Assembly (NCBI GenBank): GCA_036435485.1
Contig: CM071595.1
Span: 10,716,001-10,780,000 of the forward strand
From: Saposhnikovia divaricata
Lineage: Eukaryota > Streptophyta > Magnoliopsida > Apiales > Apiaceae
Reading direction: 5' to 3'
DNA length: 64,000 nt
Shown here: one piece after another, positions 1 to 11,850 of the stretch
How positions within the stretch are numbered: the stretch's first letter is position 1
How the letters are laid out: each line of letters begins with the position of its first letter
Notes under the pieces: generated by a model
What the model saw: only the letters and a program-made list of their open reading frames with translations
The model's database searches: none
Told to the model about the DNA's origin: nothing
Made by a program: the position numbers and the translations under genes

Positions 1-1180
1 ATGTGTCTTTAGGGCTTATTTTTCAGCCCATATCAGTTTATGATCAAATCGATTAAATTTAACAAACCCAACCATTTATCGGAAGATAAAATGGATAAAA
101 AAGTTATACACTCATTATTTCATTATATTGTGTCGAAATAAATTAATATTCTAACTAAACAAATTCTTACACTATTAATGAATATTTATATTATGTGAGG
201 GGCGTGGCTTTAAAAAACGTTATTAACCTTAACTTCTCAAGCAATCTTTATTATCAATGATTGTGGAATCGTAATAAATTATGGAAGTTAATAATAATCA
301 TATAATTTTATTTATATTTAAAGAAAGATATATTTACATAGTTTTTCTAGACATATGTATTAATTTTTTCAAATGTTTGCGGCACTATATAATTATTTAC
401 TATAACCGTAGCGGAATGGTTTTCATAACAAACATTATTTAGAATAGGGTCAGTAGAATCGAGTTGGTCATACCTATGTGTAATTTGTTCATGTATAAAA
501 GTAAATTTTATAATATTACTTGTATTAAAATTGTAGATATTAGTTAGAAAATTTATATACTTTTGTATCTTATCATGATTCTCACGATCACTGATTACGA
601 ATTTATCGAAAAGTTAAAATCGTTTATTTATTAATACCGAAAAAAATTGCAGTAATTTTGAATAAGAATTACAAATGGATTATATAAATAATTTTAATTT
701 ATCATTTTACCTTGAAATGGTTGTACATTTATATGGATAATTAATATTTTATATTAATATAATAATTATAATGTTCTAATAAAGAAATAATAATAATTGA
801 AATATTTACATAGATAATTATAATAATTATTTGGTAAAATTTTGTTTTAAGTATAAAATAAATTGTATTTAATATAAGTTTAATAGGTACAATTAATGAC
901 TAATTATAATCCTATTAAATGTAAGGGAATTATTTTAATAAAAAACTCAAAAATGTGAAAAATCAAGAAAAATATTTTGAAGATTCAGAGTAAAAGCCTC
1001 TCCGATCTCCTGCTATTATAATATATATAGATACCCAGAGATCGAAAAGTTACCAGAAACGTTCAAGATATTTTTCTTGATTTTTGGTTTTTTTGATTTT
1101 TTTATTAAAATTATTTTCTTGCATTAAATAGCTCTTAATGACATATTAATTAGTCATTAATTATACCTAATAAATATGTA
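1..1180. repeat. diverged non-coding repeat block, left part
   Basis: AT-rich DNA with no credible gene. The stretch around 40-215 (a GATCAAATCGATTAAAT-like motif, then GTGAGGGGCGTGGC, then AAAACGTTATT) recurs in diverged form at about 2590-2770, partly at 3825-3960, and at 4495-4700. These look like old, unequal copies of one non-coding repeat. Family unknown. Confidence 0.6.
925..1118. repeat. imperfect foldback (hairpin) repeat
   Basis: The arm at about 925-985 (TCAAGAAAAATATTTTGAAG) is the reverse complement of the arm at about 1060-1118 (CTTGATTTTT and neighbours), separated by about 75 bp. The core motif AACTCAAGAAAAATACTTTG also forms the foldback at 3632-4074. It is probably a MITE-like relic inside the repeat block. 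Confidence 0.55.
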
Positions 1181-1189
1181 TTAAAGTTA

Positions 1190-2239
1190 CACTTAATTGC
1201 ACTTAAATGGCCTGAATTATTTTGTTTTTGCAAGAAAATGACTCAATTATAAAAGTTGTCAAATGAATAGCCGAACTTTTATTTTTTTAACACTTGAATT
1301 AATCCCGTCAAAAATGTTAGACGGCGTTAACATGTTGAAGGGTATTTCTGGGAAAACAAGAACAACCCGCCGGAACCGGGTTTACCAGATTCCGGCCGAG
1401 TTTTTCCGGCGACCGGAAAACGGCTACACGCCACAGAACACAGCACAAACACACTCTAATCATTTTCCCAGCATTTGGACACAACAACTCAGCAAAATCA
1501 CGATCAAACTGACCAAAACGAACCAAAACTTCCATGCTTTCCGGCAAGCTCGACAATTCCGGTTAAGAACTCGTTTTATGCTAAAAATCGAACAAAACTC
1601 AGCGTTTAGGGTATCAAATCAAAGCTTACAATACGTACAATCTACCCATAACAACCATACATACAAATGATTCCTCAACAACAAGAAGCGAACGAAATTA
1701 TAATTGGAAAAAAAATGCTTGAACTCGTTTTATACCAATGCGAACACAAACACCTCAAATAGATACATGAATCGATTCCTAGAAACTAGATAAAGCTTAA
1801 GAAATCATCAGAATTACCAAACAATCATTCAATCAAAAGTCCCCAAATCAAGAACATGAACCCTAATAATATTCGAAATAAAAAAAATCGCAGAAAATCA
1901 CAGAATTACCCTTTGTGAAATCTGGGTGGAGATTATGAAACTAGAAATCGAGGATTTCGTTTTGAGTATTTGTACGCTGAAATCGGATTCCAGAATCGCC
2001 TTCAAATTGAGGTTTGATCTTGAAGAACACTTAAGAAATTGAGTATTCAACTTAATTAAATATGCAGCACATTTCTCCCAGAAATACCCTTCAACATGTT
2101 AACGCCGTCTAACATTTTTGACGGGATTCATTCAAGTGTTAAAAAAATAAAAGTTCGGCTATTCATTTGGCAACTTTTATAATTGAGTCATTTTCTTGCA
2201 AAAACAAAATAGTTCAGACCATTTAAGTGCAATTAAGTC
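1190..2239. mobile_element. non-autonomous Mutator-like element (MULE) with long TIRs
   Basis: Terminal inverted repeats of about 163 bp, nearly identical, lie at 1191-1353 and 2076-2238. They share ACTTAATTGCACTTAAATGG at the outer end and TGTTAGACGGCGTTAACATG further in. The element is flanked by a perfect 9-bp direct repeat, TTAAAGTTA, at 1181-1189 and 2240-2248, the target-duplication size of Mutator elements. The roughly 720-bp interior encodes no transposase. A GC-richer stretch (1360-1560) stands out from the AT-rich surroundings and could be captured host sequence, but I do not recognise it. The open frames at 1263-1670 (+) and 1317-1556 (-) read through the TIR and are unlikely to be genes. 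Confidence 0.88.
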
Positions 2240-3607
2240 TTAAAGTTATTCTAATTTATTTATTTAAGAAATTAAAAAACTTTATTTGAGCATTACAATA
2301 ATTATTTTAAATATTAAATATTAATTACATATAAAATTAAGTTTATTTTTAGGTAAAATGATGACTAAAAATTGTTTACATTACGTCTTTTTTAGTCCCT
2401 ATCGAATACTATTCCAATTTCTTTTCGGACAATTAAAGTCCAGACGATCCTTAATTTCTCAAGCAATCTTTATTAGTGATTATGGAAATCATAATAAATT
2501 AAAAGTATATAAATCTTCGTTTAACACCTCTAATAAAAATAATACAAATAGTTTTTTATTTTTACACTTGAATAAATTAAACATGGGTTATGACCAAACC
2601 GATTAAATTGAAAAAACTCAATTTTATCAGTAGATTAAATCGATAAAAAAGTTAGACACCCGTAGTTCATTATATTTTGTTGAAATAAATTAATATTCTA
2701 ATTAAATAAATTCTTATACTACTATTAAATATGTATGTTATGAGAGGGGCGTCGGCTTTAAAAATTGTTATTATATATAACATTTATAACTTTTGTTCGT
2801 AAAGATTATGTTTGTATTATAATTGGTATTTTTTATGTTTATGATATTTTTGAGATTATGAAAATTTTAGATATATAAAGAGAAGATCGAAAAGTTACTA
2901 GAAGCATTTAAGATAGTTTTCTTAAATTTTCCTTTTTTTTAATTTTTTTCTTTCATTAAATAGCACCTTAATTAGTCATTAATTACACCTCTTAAATAAA
3001 TTTTAAATTTATTTTATTTTATTTTAGCAATATAACAAATTTCTCCACTTAAAATGATGACTTAAAATTTAACACTAAAGCTTTCAAACCCTAAGTAAGA
3101 TTATTTTTAGATAAAATGCGACTTAAAATTATTATTATTGTTTCATTTTTATATTTCATATTCAAGATGAATGCGAAAAATCCAATTTCTCTTTTTTGAA
3201 TTTTTTTAATAAACCTTTTTGTTGTTTTTTATAGTATCTTAATCATTAATTAATTACGCCTATTAAATATATGTGTAATTAACTTTTATTATTTATGTAA
3301 AAGTTTAGTAAAATTTATTTTGGCATTATAATTATTATTTCAATATAAAATATTAATTATGTAGAAAAGTTAGAACATATTCAATCAAGATGACGACTTT
3401 AAATTACTTATATCGTGTCATTTTCTATTTCTTATTTACGATTTCTGCAATATTTCGAGTAATTGGAGGACATGCAATGTTAATTTTTCGGGAAAATTTG
3501 TTAATTGCTATGGAAATTTTGTAAATCATCATAAGTTAAAGAAGTATATAGAATTTTCGATTAACATCTAGAACTGATACAAAACTAATATCGACATGTT
3601 TTCGCTT

Positions 3608-3823
3608 TTGAGAAAGGCCAACCACACCAACAAAGAGATAACTCAAGAAAAATACTTTGAAATCGTTCCAAGCAAAATATACCACAAAACCTTCCTTCTT
3701 CCATTAGGCAACACTAACGCTGGGTCGTTACCAATTTCATCTTTAGCTCTAGGAAGATTTTCTCACATTTTCCTGTCTATTCGGACTTCTTAGTCCTTTG
3801 TTGGTGTGGTTGGCCTTTCTCAA
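3608..3823. mobile_element. MITE-like element with 28-bp perfect inverted termini
   Basis: Positions 3608-3635 (TTGAGAAAGGCCAACCACAC, then CAACAAAG) and 3796-3823 are perfect reverse complements, bounding 216 bp. No clear target duplication could be found, so the superfamily is open. The short open frame 3596-3793 lies within it and is not considered coding. Confidence 0.65.
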
Positions 3824-4074
3824 TGGAAACTTGATTAAATTAAATCAACTCGACCCCTTTTTCGACCGATTAGATCGATGAAAAAATTATATCCAATTGT
3901 TTTATTAGATTGTGAAGAAATAATATTGTATGTTTATGATTTTTTTTTAGAATTATCAAAAATTTAGATATACAACTAAAATTATAATTAAAATATCGTA
4001 AATAACTAAAGACCAAAAACTCGAAAAGGCTTGGAACGATTTCAAAGTATTTTTCTTGAGTTATCTCTTTTCTG
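3632..4074. repeat. 45-bp inverted repeat overlapping the MITE
   Basis: Positions about 3632-3676 (AGAGATAACTCAAGAAAAAT onward) are the reverse complement of about 4030-4074 (ATTTTTCTTGAGTTATCTCT). One arm sits inside the 3608-3823 element and the other outside, so two foldback structures overlap. Confidence 0.6.
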
Positions 4075-5111
4075 AATTTTTTGCTTGCATTTAATAGTCT
4101 TATAATTATTCTTTATTCATGCCTTTTAAATATATATGAAAGTTTACTATATTTAATTTATACAAAAATTTAGCAAAATTTATTTGGGCATTATAATTAT
4201 CATTTTAATATAAAATATTAATTATATAGAGAAAAATAAAAATATTTTCAGGCAAGTTGACAATGTAAAATTATATATTTCATGTCATTTTCTATTTCCC
4301 ATTTAAGATTATTGCAATTTTTTCAGGCGATTGAAAGATAGACGATATTAACTTTTCAAAAACTTCCTTATTTGTTGTCATATAAATCGTGTAAATAGTG
4401 ATAAGTTATGGAAGTAAATAAATTTTTATGGTTAACATTTAAAATTTCCTACACAAGTAACATCTTGAGATTTTTAATTTTGCACATGAGTAAATTACAC
4501 TTGAGATGTGACCAACTCGATTAAGTTAAATCAACCTGATCCTTTTCTCGGGTGATTAAATTGATAAAGAAATTGTACATCCGTTGTTCTAATAAATTGT
4601 GGCGGATTAAATTAATATCCTAATTAAGTAAATTATTACACTATTTCTGAGCATGTCTGTCATGTGAGGGGTGTCAGCTTTTAAGAACGTTATTTAGTTA
4701 TATTTAATATCTATAATTTTTTATCATAAAAATAGTGACCATATTGTAATTACTAATTTTTATATTTATGATTTTTTTTCAAAATTGTTAAATTTTAGAT
4801 ATATTATGAAAGTATTCTTCCAACTAATAATTGAAGTAAACTGTTTGAATAAAATTTTAGGAGAAAATCTAAAAATGACTATCAGTGTTTTCTTTAGAAT
4901 TAAAATTTGTGTCTTGATTTTCTTTTGGGATAGTTTCAAAACTACCCATGTTAACTATTGGATTTTTAAATATATACTACCAACCTTTCTAAAATTCTAA
5001 AAATACCGACCTTGTTTTCAATATTCCAAAAATACTACCTTTCTCAATTGCTACAAATTTCTGATTGCAAGTTCCGGGTTTCAGATGTCATTTTCGACCA
5101 CTTTTTTGAAT

Positions 5112-7254
5112 ATAATCGCATATGTATAATCGAAACGTAGAAAACATAGATAAGAGCTTAGTATTAGAAAAAAGCATCTAATTAAGAAATCAAATCTGAG
5201 AAACAGAAGCACAGAGACCACGGCTTGAATGTTTGAGAGAAAGAGGGAAACAACGAAATCTAGTGTTTGAGAGGCACGGTTGAGCAAGGTAGTTTTAAGT
5301 AGGCTACGACATCGTTTCAACATAAATATTTTTTATTTTATATAAGCATAAATATTAAAACTATATATATATATATAATATTTATATATTATTTGATCTT
5401 AATGGTCAGGTTGGTTAAATCGGGGGAAAAATTAGTAAAACCAAACCCAACCCAAAATTTTCGATTTTTAAAAATTTAAAACTATAACCAACCCATATTG
5501 AAAAAAAACCTAAACTTTCGATTTGATCGGATTGGTTTGGTTGGTTAACCGGTTTTCGGAAAACCGTGCTCATGTGTATAGGAAGATGTAATTAACAAAG
5601 AAGTAGGGCAGTACATAAAACTCCACCACTTATATCCAGGGTTAGATGTGAAGTATTCTCTAATTTTGTAATTTTGGTTTTGTTTATACTTTTATTCTCT
5701 AGAGATTCAAACATCATTATTTATATAAAAAAAAGGTTATATTTGTTATATAAAAATGCGAAGTAATGAAATTAATTATGATTAATTTAAAATTGTAAAG
5801 AATTTTGAAAATGGAACATATTTATAAATACAATTATAAATGGGATATATTTATAAATCAATTTTTAAAATGGGATATATTAATAAAAAAAACCCCTTTA
5901 TAAATGCAGGTTGAAGTTCAAAATATTACAGCTACATATATTTAAGGAGTCCATATTCTAGAATCATGTTTACATGGAAAAGAAGGGAAAAAATAGCTAC
6001 ACAAGATCCTGAAATTATGGTGGGTAGAAGTTTGTTTTAAGGAAAATGGTAAAGATCCCAAAATTGTTCCCAAATTTTCTTCCAAAAAACTGATTTGTCA
6101 CACTTATAATTGATAATTTACTTATAATGGGTAATTTACTTATACATATGCGTCTCCAATATTTGGGATAAATTTTGAAAAAACTTTTGAAAAACCTACC
6201 ATTACTCTTGTTTTATCATCATCCGAGTGGGTCAAAAACGTGTGTAACAAATTGCATACCAAAATTCAAAATAGCTGTACACGGAGAAAGTCAATATCTA
6301 GAAATGCATACAGAAAGGAAGGATACAGGTGAGCAGTTCCAGGAAATACCAATGGACTTGTAAGTTGGTGCATTTCGACTTAGCTAGTTCGCCTTTTTAC
6401 TTGGATTATTATATTCACATTTCTCCTTGGCGAAAAGACTTATGTACACAATAATTTTATCTCCGTTCCTAGTACTATAACCTATTAAATTCGTCTCATC
6501 TTTGTTAACAATAGATTGATGATTTTGTAGTGTTTACTTATAAAGTTAAATCATCATTGCGAATATCTGTAGTTGCAACTGATGTAATAAAAATCGAAAA
6601 AAGTTCTAGATAAATTTCACTATTTTTACTAAATAAAAGTTTAAAAAAAACTATTTTTATGTAATTGATTTATATATACGTATGTATTTTAAAATAACAA
6701 TTAAAATAATTACAATAATTTTTATATTCATGAAATTTATAAATTAAAAAATAATTTTAATAATAAAAATATATATACAACTTAAAATTTTAACAATAAA
6801 ATATAATTAAAAAATTTACAAGCAACCATTGATATAAAGGCGTTGTTTGGCTAAACTTATAGTTGGTAGCTTAGAGCAAGTCCAATAGCTCCTTAGTTGA
6901 TTTCTAAATATATAATAAAATAATGGTTAATAGTGATTTAGGAATCTTGTTTTGTACATCAACTCCAACAACATTTCCTATATTCATTCCTTATTATTAT
7001 TATAATGATAAATTTGAAATCAATTAGAGAATGAGATATGGACAAATATTGAAAAATGGAGGGAACTGAATTTTTTATTGATAGAAATCAAATTAGGAAT
7101 GGCTTGTGGTTCTCCAAAAGTAGGGAATGACTAGATATCTTTAGTGTTTTACGGAATTACTAGCACACTGTTGGAGTGGTATTTTGTACTAACATAAGAG
7201 TTTATGAGGAATGTTTGCCTACTCAACTTATTAGTTCAACTACTTATATGTTGA
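5112..7254. repeat. segmental duplicate, copy 1 (uninterrupted)
   Basis: This roughly 2.14-kb segment is nearly identical to 53145-54276 plus 60708-60728 plus 63016-64000. Removing the two insertions from copy 2 leaves about 2.14 kb, so the copies are collinear. The match starts abruptly near 5112 (AATCGCATATGTATAATCG) and runs past the window end in copy 2. The left 470 bp (to about 5590) is the right half of the hAT-like repeat that is complete at 52754-53620. The minus-strand frame at 5081-5323 lies in this repeat and is not a gene. Confidence 0.9.
6175..6363 (+). other. possible exon relic in duplicated segment
   Basis: A 62-codon open frame whose last part ends in ...EIPMDL just before GTAAGT, a good splice donor. 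The same stretch is kept in copy 2 (63016-63110) with few changes. I recognise no family. It may be a gene fragment carried in the duplicated segment or a chance frame. There is no partner exon in view. Confidence 0.2.
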
Positions 7255-7866
7255 TAAGTTGAACGTTAGTAACAACGTACTTTCATGCCAACTTATTTCT
7301 TATTTGCTTCATTTTTTACTTGTTTAATAATTTATATTTTTACATTTGTGTGTTTAAATGTATTTTTAATTTAAAATACTTGAGTTGATATAATTGTGTT
7401 AAATAATATTTTTTTATTTAATTTTAAAAATACTTCACCAACTTATAAATAATTTTTTCAAACACCTATATAACTTATAAGTATTCTTGAACTTATCAAT
7501 TATATGACATTTATGCTTTTAAGTCATAAATTACTCATTTTAAGATACCACAAATACCCATTAAGTAAAAAGTTATCTTGAAAATAAAAGTGAAACAACT
7601 ATTTTGAATTTTTTTTAAAAGTGCACTATTAATTTGAAACGAAGGGAGTATCTTATATTTAGGCAAACATTGATGGGAATTCAATGTCCCGAAAATCTAA
7701 TAATTTCTTAGCAAGATCTGTCCAAGTATAATTTTTTACGAACACTCAACCAAGATCTGCCAAAATTAAAATTCAGAATAACTTGACAATGTGAAACCTT
7801 ATAGTCTTATTCCCACATTTTCCAACAGCTTAATTGAAAAAAAAAATTTGACGAAAAGATGTTGCA
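7255..7866. other. no gene seen; LINE 3' region and MITE scrap
   Basis: AT-rich, non-coding. A GAAGGGAGTAT word near 7645 resembles a single Stowaway-like terminus without a partner. The right end probably holds the 3' untranslated part of the minus-strand LINE. Confidence 0.4.
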
Positions 7867-8044
7867 TTACTTCATTAAATCAGCCAACAGAACATTATTC
7901 AGTTCAATAGGGACATTCCCCCTATCGAATACTCGATCTGGAAAAAAACATGATGCCTTAGCTATGCAATGAGCCGCCATATTAGCAGACCGTCTAATAA
8001 ATAACAACGACATTTTGTTTAAATAAAATAACTTGCTTCTACAC
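7867..8044 (-). pseudogene. LINE RNase H domain, C-terminal piece (split by solo LTR)
   Basis: The minus-strand frame reads SKLFYLNKMSLLFIRRSAN followed by MAAHCIAKASCFFPDR, the RxxN...AHxLAKxA signature at the end of plant RVT_3-type RNase H domains found in L1-like retroposons. It continues the piece at 11851-12034, whose last residues are GMIVEEC. The two join in frame when the 8045-11850 insertion and one TACAC copy are ignored. It would have acted in first-strand RNA removal during target-primed reverse transcription. It is non-functional here because of the 3.8-kb insertion and stop codons upstream. Confidence 0.8.
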
Positions 8045-10635
8045 TGTAACGCCCCCAAATCCACCCTGACAGGGGACCCGGGTCGTCACATTGTCTCAAT
8101 ATCCTGTAGCACAAGTTACGCAATAACAAAGCAAAATATATAATACAACGGAGCATAAAATGTCCCACTCCGCAGATCCAAGATCGTCTTCACAGCATAA
8201 TACAAAACATCTTGAAACATCTCAAATTAATATGTTACAAAGTTCATAACAGTAGAAATGTAAAGATTCCAGCTGGATCTTCTAATTATTGTCGCCATAG
8301 CCTTGCGCTTTCCCCTTGCCTTTATAGCCCTGGCTGGACGTCTCGCCTTTCTCCGTCTTTACAGCTGAACAAAATGTTGTAAAGCAAGAATGAGCAACTA
8401 TAGTGCTCAGCAAGTTCTCTTCTCGCTCGGTATATAAATATAATAAGGTTTACCGAAATAAGTACTCAAAATTTTAGTATTGAAAATCACAATAAGATTT
8501 GGCTCAAATTCATCTTGAAAATATCATACTCGAAAAGGCTCAAAACTCATCTCAAAACAGAATACTCAAAAGACTCATTTGATATAACTCTGATAACTCA
8601 TGATTTAAGAATGAACTGGTCTTCCACCTCTCCGTATCTCGGTGGGGCGATCAACTAACCAACCAAGAATACCGGCCTCCGATGACACCGCACTTCGCCC
8701 GATCACGGCTACAATACGATATCAACTATAATATTTATGTATGAATGCTAGCATCATAATGGTTATCAATTCAACCAAGGCAACGAATGCCTAAATCTTC
8801 TCGGGTCCGTAAAACGGTACACGAGTTTCTCTTTCTAAAGGGCCTCTTGCCCGAAATTGACCAGTAGAATACAGAATTCCCGAACATTTGGGGTACAGAT
8901 AACTTGAGATAACTCTTTCAGAAAATATTTACAAATTTGGCGGACTGCCAGTATGACTCAATTTCACCACCAATCCGAACAATGGACTGTTGTAAATTCT
9001 CAATAATAATTTATCGGTTGACATGAACAAAATGCCAAACCTTGACAATAAAATCGACTATCTCGAACCTATGAGAATAGTCCTAAGATTAAAGTAATTG
9101 GGAGTCGTACTGAACAAATAGTACTTCTCGATATTTATAATACTCAACATTGATGAACGTTTAAATAGAATATTTTTCACTTGATCGACGAATAAAAATC
9201 TCTAATAATTATAATTTTAAACTCCTAACGGTTAGTTCAAACGAGGAACTAACTGAAAGATAATCAATAAATAACGATTGAATTTGTACAATAAATTCAA
9301 TCGAAAAGAATAAATTTAACTATCTCGGACGAATGAGCTTAGTTTCACTGAATAAAATAATAGTCGTCTCGAATTAATGAGACCGACCCGATATCAATTA
9401 AATTGTTTCTACGCTTATAAAGATTATAATTCTCAAATAAACTAACTTGACAATATAATAATATTAAACAAGAAATAATTCTCAAAAGAAATTATTGCAT
9501 CATATAGAGCAACAGATAATCTCAATATATAATATCTCAAAAATAATTAAGGAATTAAATAACACGAACAGAAATTCACAGTTTCCAAAAGTTAGGGTAA
9601 GAACGAACTTGCCTCGATCTCGAAGTACGAAAGAATGAAGCTAAAATATATACTCTACCCGTGAACTTGGCGTCGATCTACGTCTCGAGAATTATTTTCT
9701 AAAAATAACAACCAGAAATACGTAAGCGATTCTTCAGAATAAAATACTCCCGATCCGATAATCTAATTAATAATAATATAATATCTCATAAAATCTCCGA
9801 AATAAATAACAGAAATCAATTCCGGGATAAATAAGTATTTATTCGAACACAGGAATTAAATCTGGAGAATATATCCTATTTTTAATCTCTAGAAATCTAA
9901 ATTTTTACTCAAAATGAAAAATTCAAACATCCGTTTTTATTCAATTTAAATTCATATTTATTATTCTCATTTTTAAACTAATTATCAAAGAATTCTAATT
10001 TTTTTAAGAAATCTCACAAATTCTAATTTACTAAACTCATTAATAAAACAAATTTTTAAATCTCTAAATTAAATCTGACTCGATCCGGTTAATAAAAATA
10101 ATCTGAAAATATTAATAACAGCTTTTCCAAAATAAAACATATTTTATTCTATTTATTTCACAAATATCCTTCTTTTTATCAACAAATTATTAAATCTATA
10201 ATTTCCGTCCAAAAGTCACAAAATAACTCTTTTTAACAAACAAATAAATAATCCATTTTGTTAAACCCTTTTTATTGCAAAATAATAAATATCTAATTTA
10301 TTTTCAAAATCACATCACAACACTTATTTAATTAATAAATAATAAATTTTAAATTACATCTAAAATCTTATTTAATTAATTAATTAACTAAACCAATTTA
10401 AATAAATTATTAATTACTAACCAATTTAATTAATATTCCATTTTTAACAAAACTTATTAAATCTCGTTTTATTCGTTTAACAACAATCCCGTTTATAACA
10501 CCCGAACGTCTACGTTACTATTTTATTATATGAAACAACAACTACACTTTGGTGTGGGTCCCACACGGTGGGCCCCACCTGGGCCTTCCCCCTCCCCTGC
10601 ATCTTTCTCCCAGTCTCCTTCATCAATTTCTCTCT

Positions 10636-10672
<37 letters not shown>

Positions 10673-11850
10673 AACAATCTCTCCGCCCCCCTCTCTCCTT
10701 ATCCCTCCACTCTCTCTTCCCGTCGAAACCATCAACACCCAAACACACGGCAACAACCACACGGACCAAGCAACCAAAATCTCCAATCCTCCCCCTTATC
10801 GCTCCGCTGCAAACCAACACTCCCATCTCTCCACTCGACCTCCCTCATCTCCCTCTCCGATAACCACAGCCATCACCACCGTACTACCCCCCCCCACTGA
10901 TTTCGACTCACAACCTTCCTCCCACGGCGACACCCGATCAACCACAACACCACAGCCAAGACTCTTCAACCCATCCACAAATACCAACTCCACCAATCAC
11001 AACACAAACACCCACACCCCTCTCCCCCCCGCATTTCTCACGACAACAAAGCCGAACCGAGCCCGCCCAGTTACAAACTAAAGCCACAATCAACCCATTA
11101 CACGAGCCCCTCAGTTCAACAAGCAATTTAAAAGAGACGAATTCGAAAAATAAACAAGGAAAACGAAATCAACTAAGACAATATACGGGAGAAGAATAAG
11201 CAAAAAGAAAATAAAACTACTACCTGGGTTTAACTTTGGGTGTATGTATGTATATGGTGAATCGAGTTTTTGATGACAAAGAGGGAGACCAGAGCTACGT
11301 TTTGCTCGGTTTCTTGTTATGAAAAAAAATGATACTAAGTAGTGTTTAGTCTTTAGTGATTTAAGAGAGCTGGGTTTATAAACACATGGATATAAACAAA
11401 GTTTTATGATTGAATAGAATAATTAGCAAATGGTTCTGAACAGGTAAGTTATAAGTTTTAAACGAATAAAACATGGGTAGAAAAAAAAACGTGGGGACAA
11501 TTAGAAGTGAATGAAACTTTGCTCCGTGTTTTATGGAAATAATTGTTGTCCTCTTTTGATTTTAATCATCATTAATAATATTTAATCCATTCCTTCCATG
11601 CCGGTCAATAAAAAAAACGAGGCTCTAATTTCGCTTCCGAAAATAAATTCGACTCAAAATAAAAATCTAATTTTCCTAAATTTCCTAATTTTAACAAATA
11701 CAAATAAATATAAATAAATAGATATAATATAATATTTATTCACCTATAAATAAATAAAATCTTAAAATCTCACAAAACGCACTAATTAAAACGAGACTCA
11801 AAAATTCGGCTAAAAATTAAAATCTATTTCGGAAATTCGTGGTTATTACA
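8045..11850 (-). mobile_element. solo LTR (3.8 kb) of a large LTR retrotransposon
   Basis: It starts TGTAACGCCCCCAAATCC and ends GGTTATTACA (TG...CA). It is flanked by the perfect 5-bp target duplication TACAC (8040-8044 and 11851-11855) and splits the LINE RNase H frame. There is no gag-pol and no internal copy of the terminus, so it is a solo LTR rather than a full element. Its start, a GAATGAGC...GCTCAGCAAG stretch and a CTGGTCTTCC stretch all resemble the 5-kb element at 55223-60240, so they are relatives. Orientation (minus) is inferred from ends typical of Ty3/gypsy Tekay-like LTRs. The open frames at 10526-11126 come from low-complexity CT/CCA-rich DNA and are not genes. Confidence 0.85.
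10641..10669. repeat. (CT)n microsatellite
   Basis: About 14 CT dinucleotides inside a pyrimidine-rich stretch of the solo LTR. In minus orientation this is a GA repeat. Confidence 0.95.

Larger units (their letters stand above)
2249..5080. repeat. diverged non-coding repeat block, right part
   Basis: AT-rich, no gene seen. Diverged repeats of the 1-215 block occur at about 2590-2770, 3825-3960 and 4495-4700. The best-conserved word is GTGAGGGGYGTSRGCTTT near 2740 and 4665. Unit spacing is irregular (about 1.5-1.9 kb once the MULE is subtracted), so this is a degraded family rather than a satellite. Confidence 0.55.

Noticed and set aside
1263..1670. 135-codon frame at the left end of the MULE
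   Set aside because: It starts within the TIR and has no domain; on the opposite strand a second frame overlaps it.
10526..11126. Overlapping open frames on both strands (up to 183 codons)
   Set aside because: They arise from (CT)n and CCA/CAC-rich low-complexity DNA inside the solo LTR; all frames are open because the region lacks A/T-rich stops.
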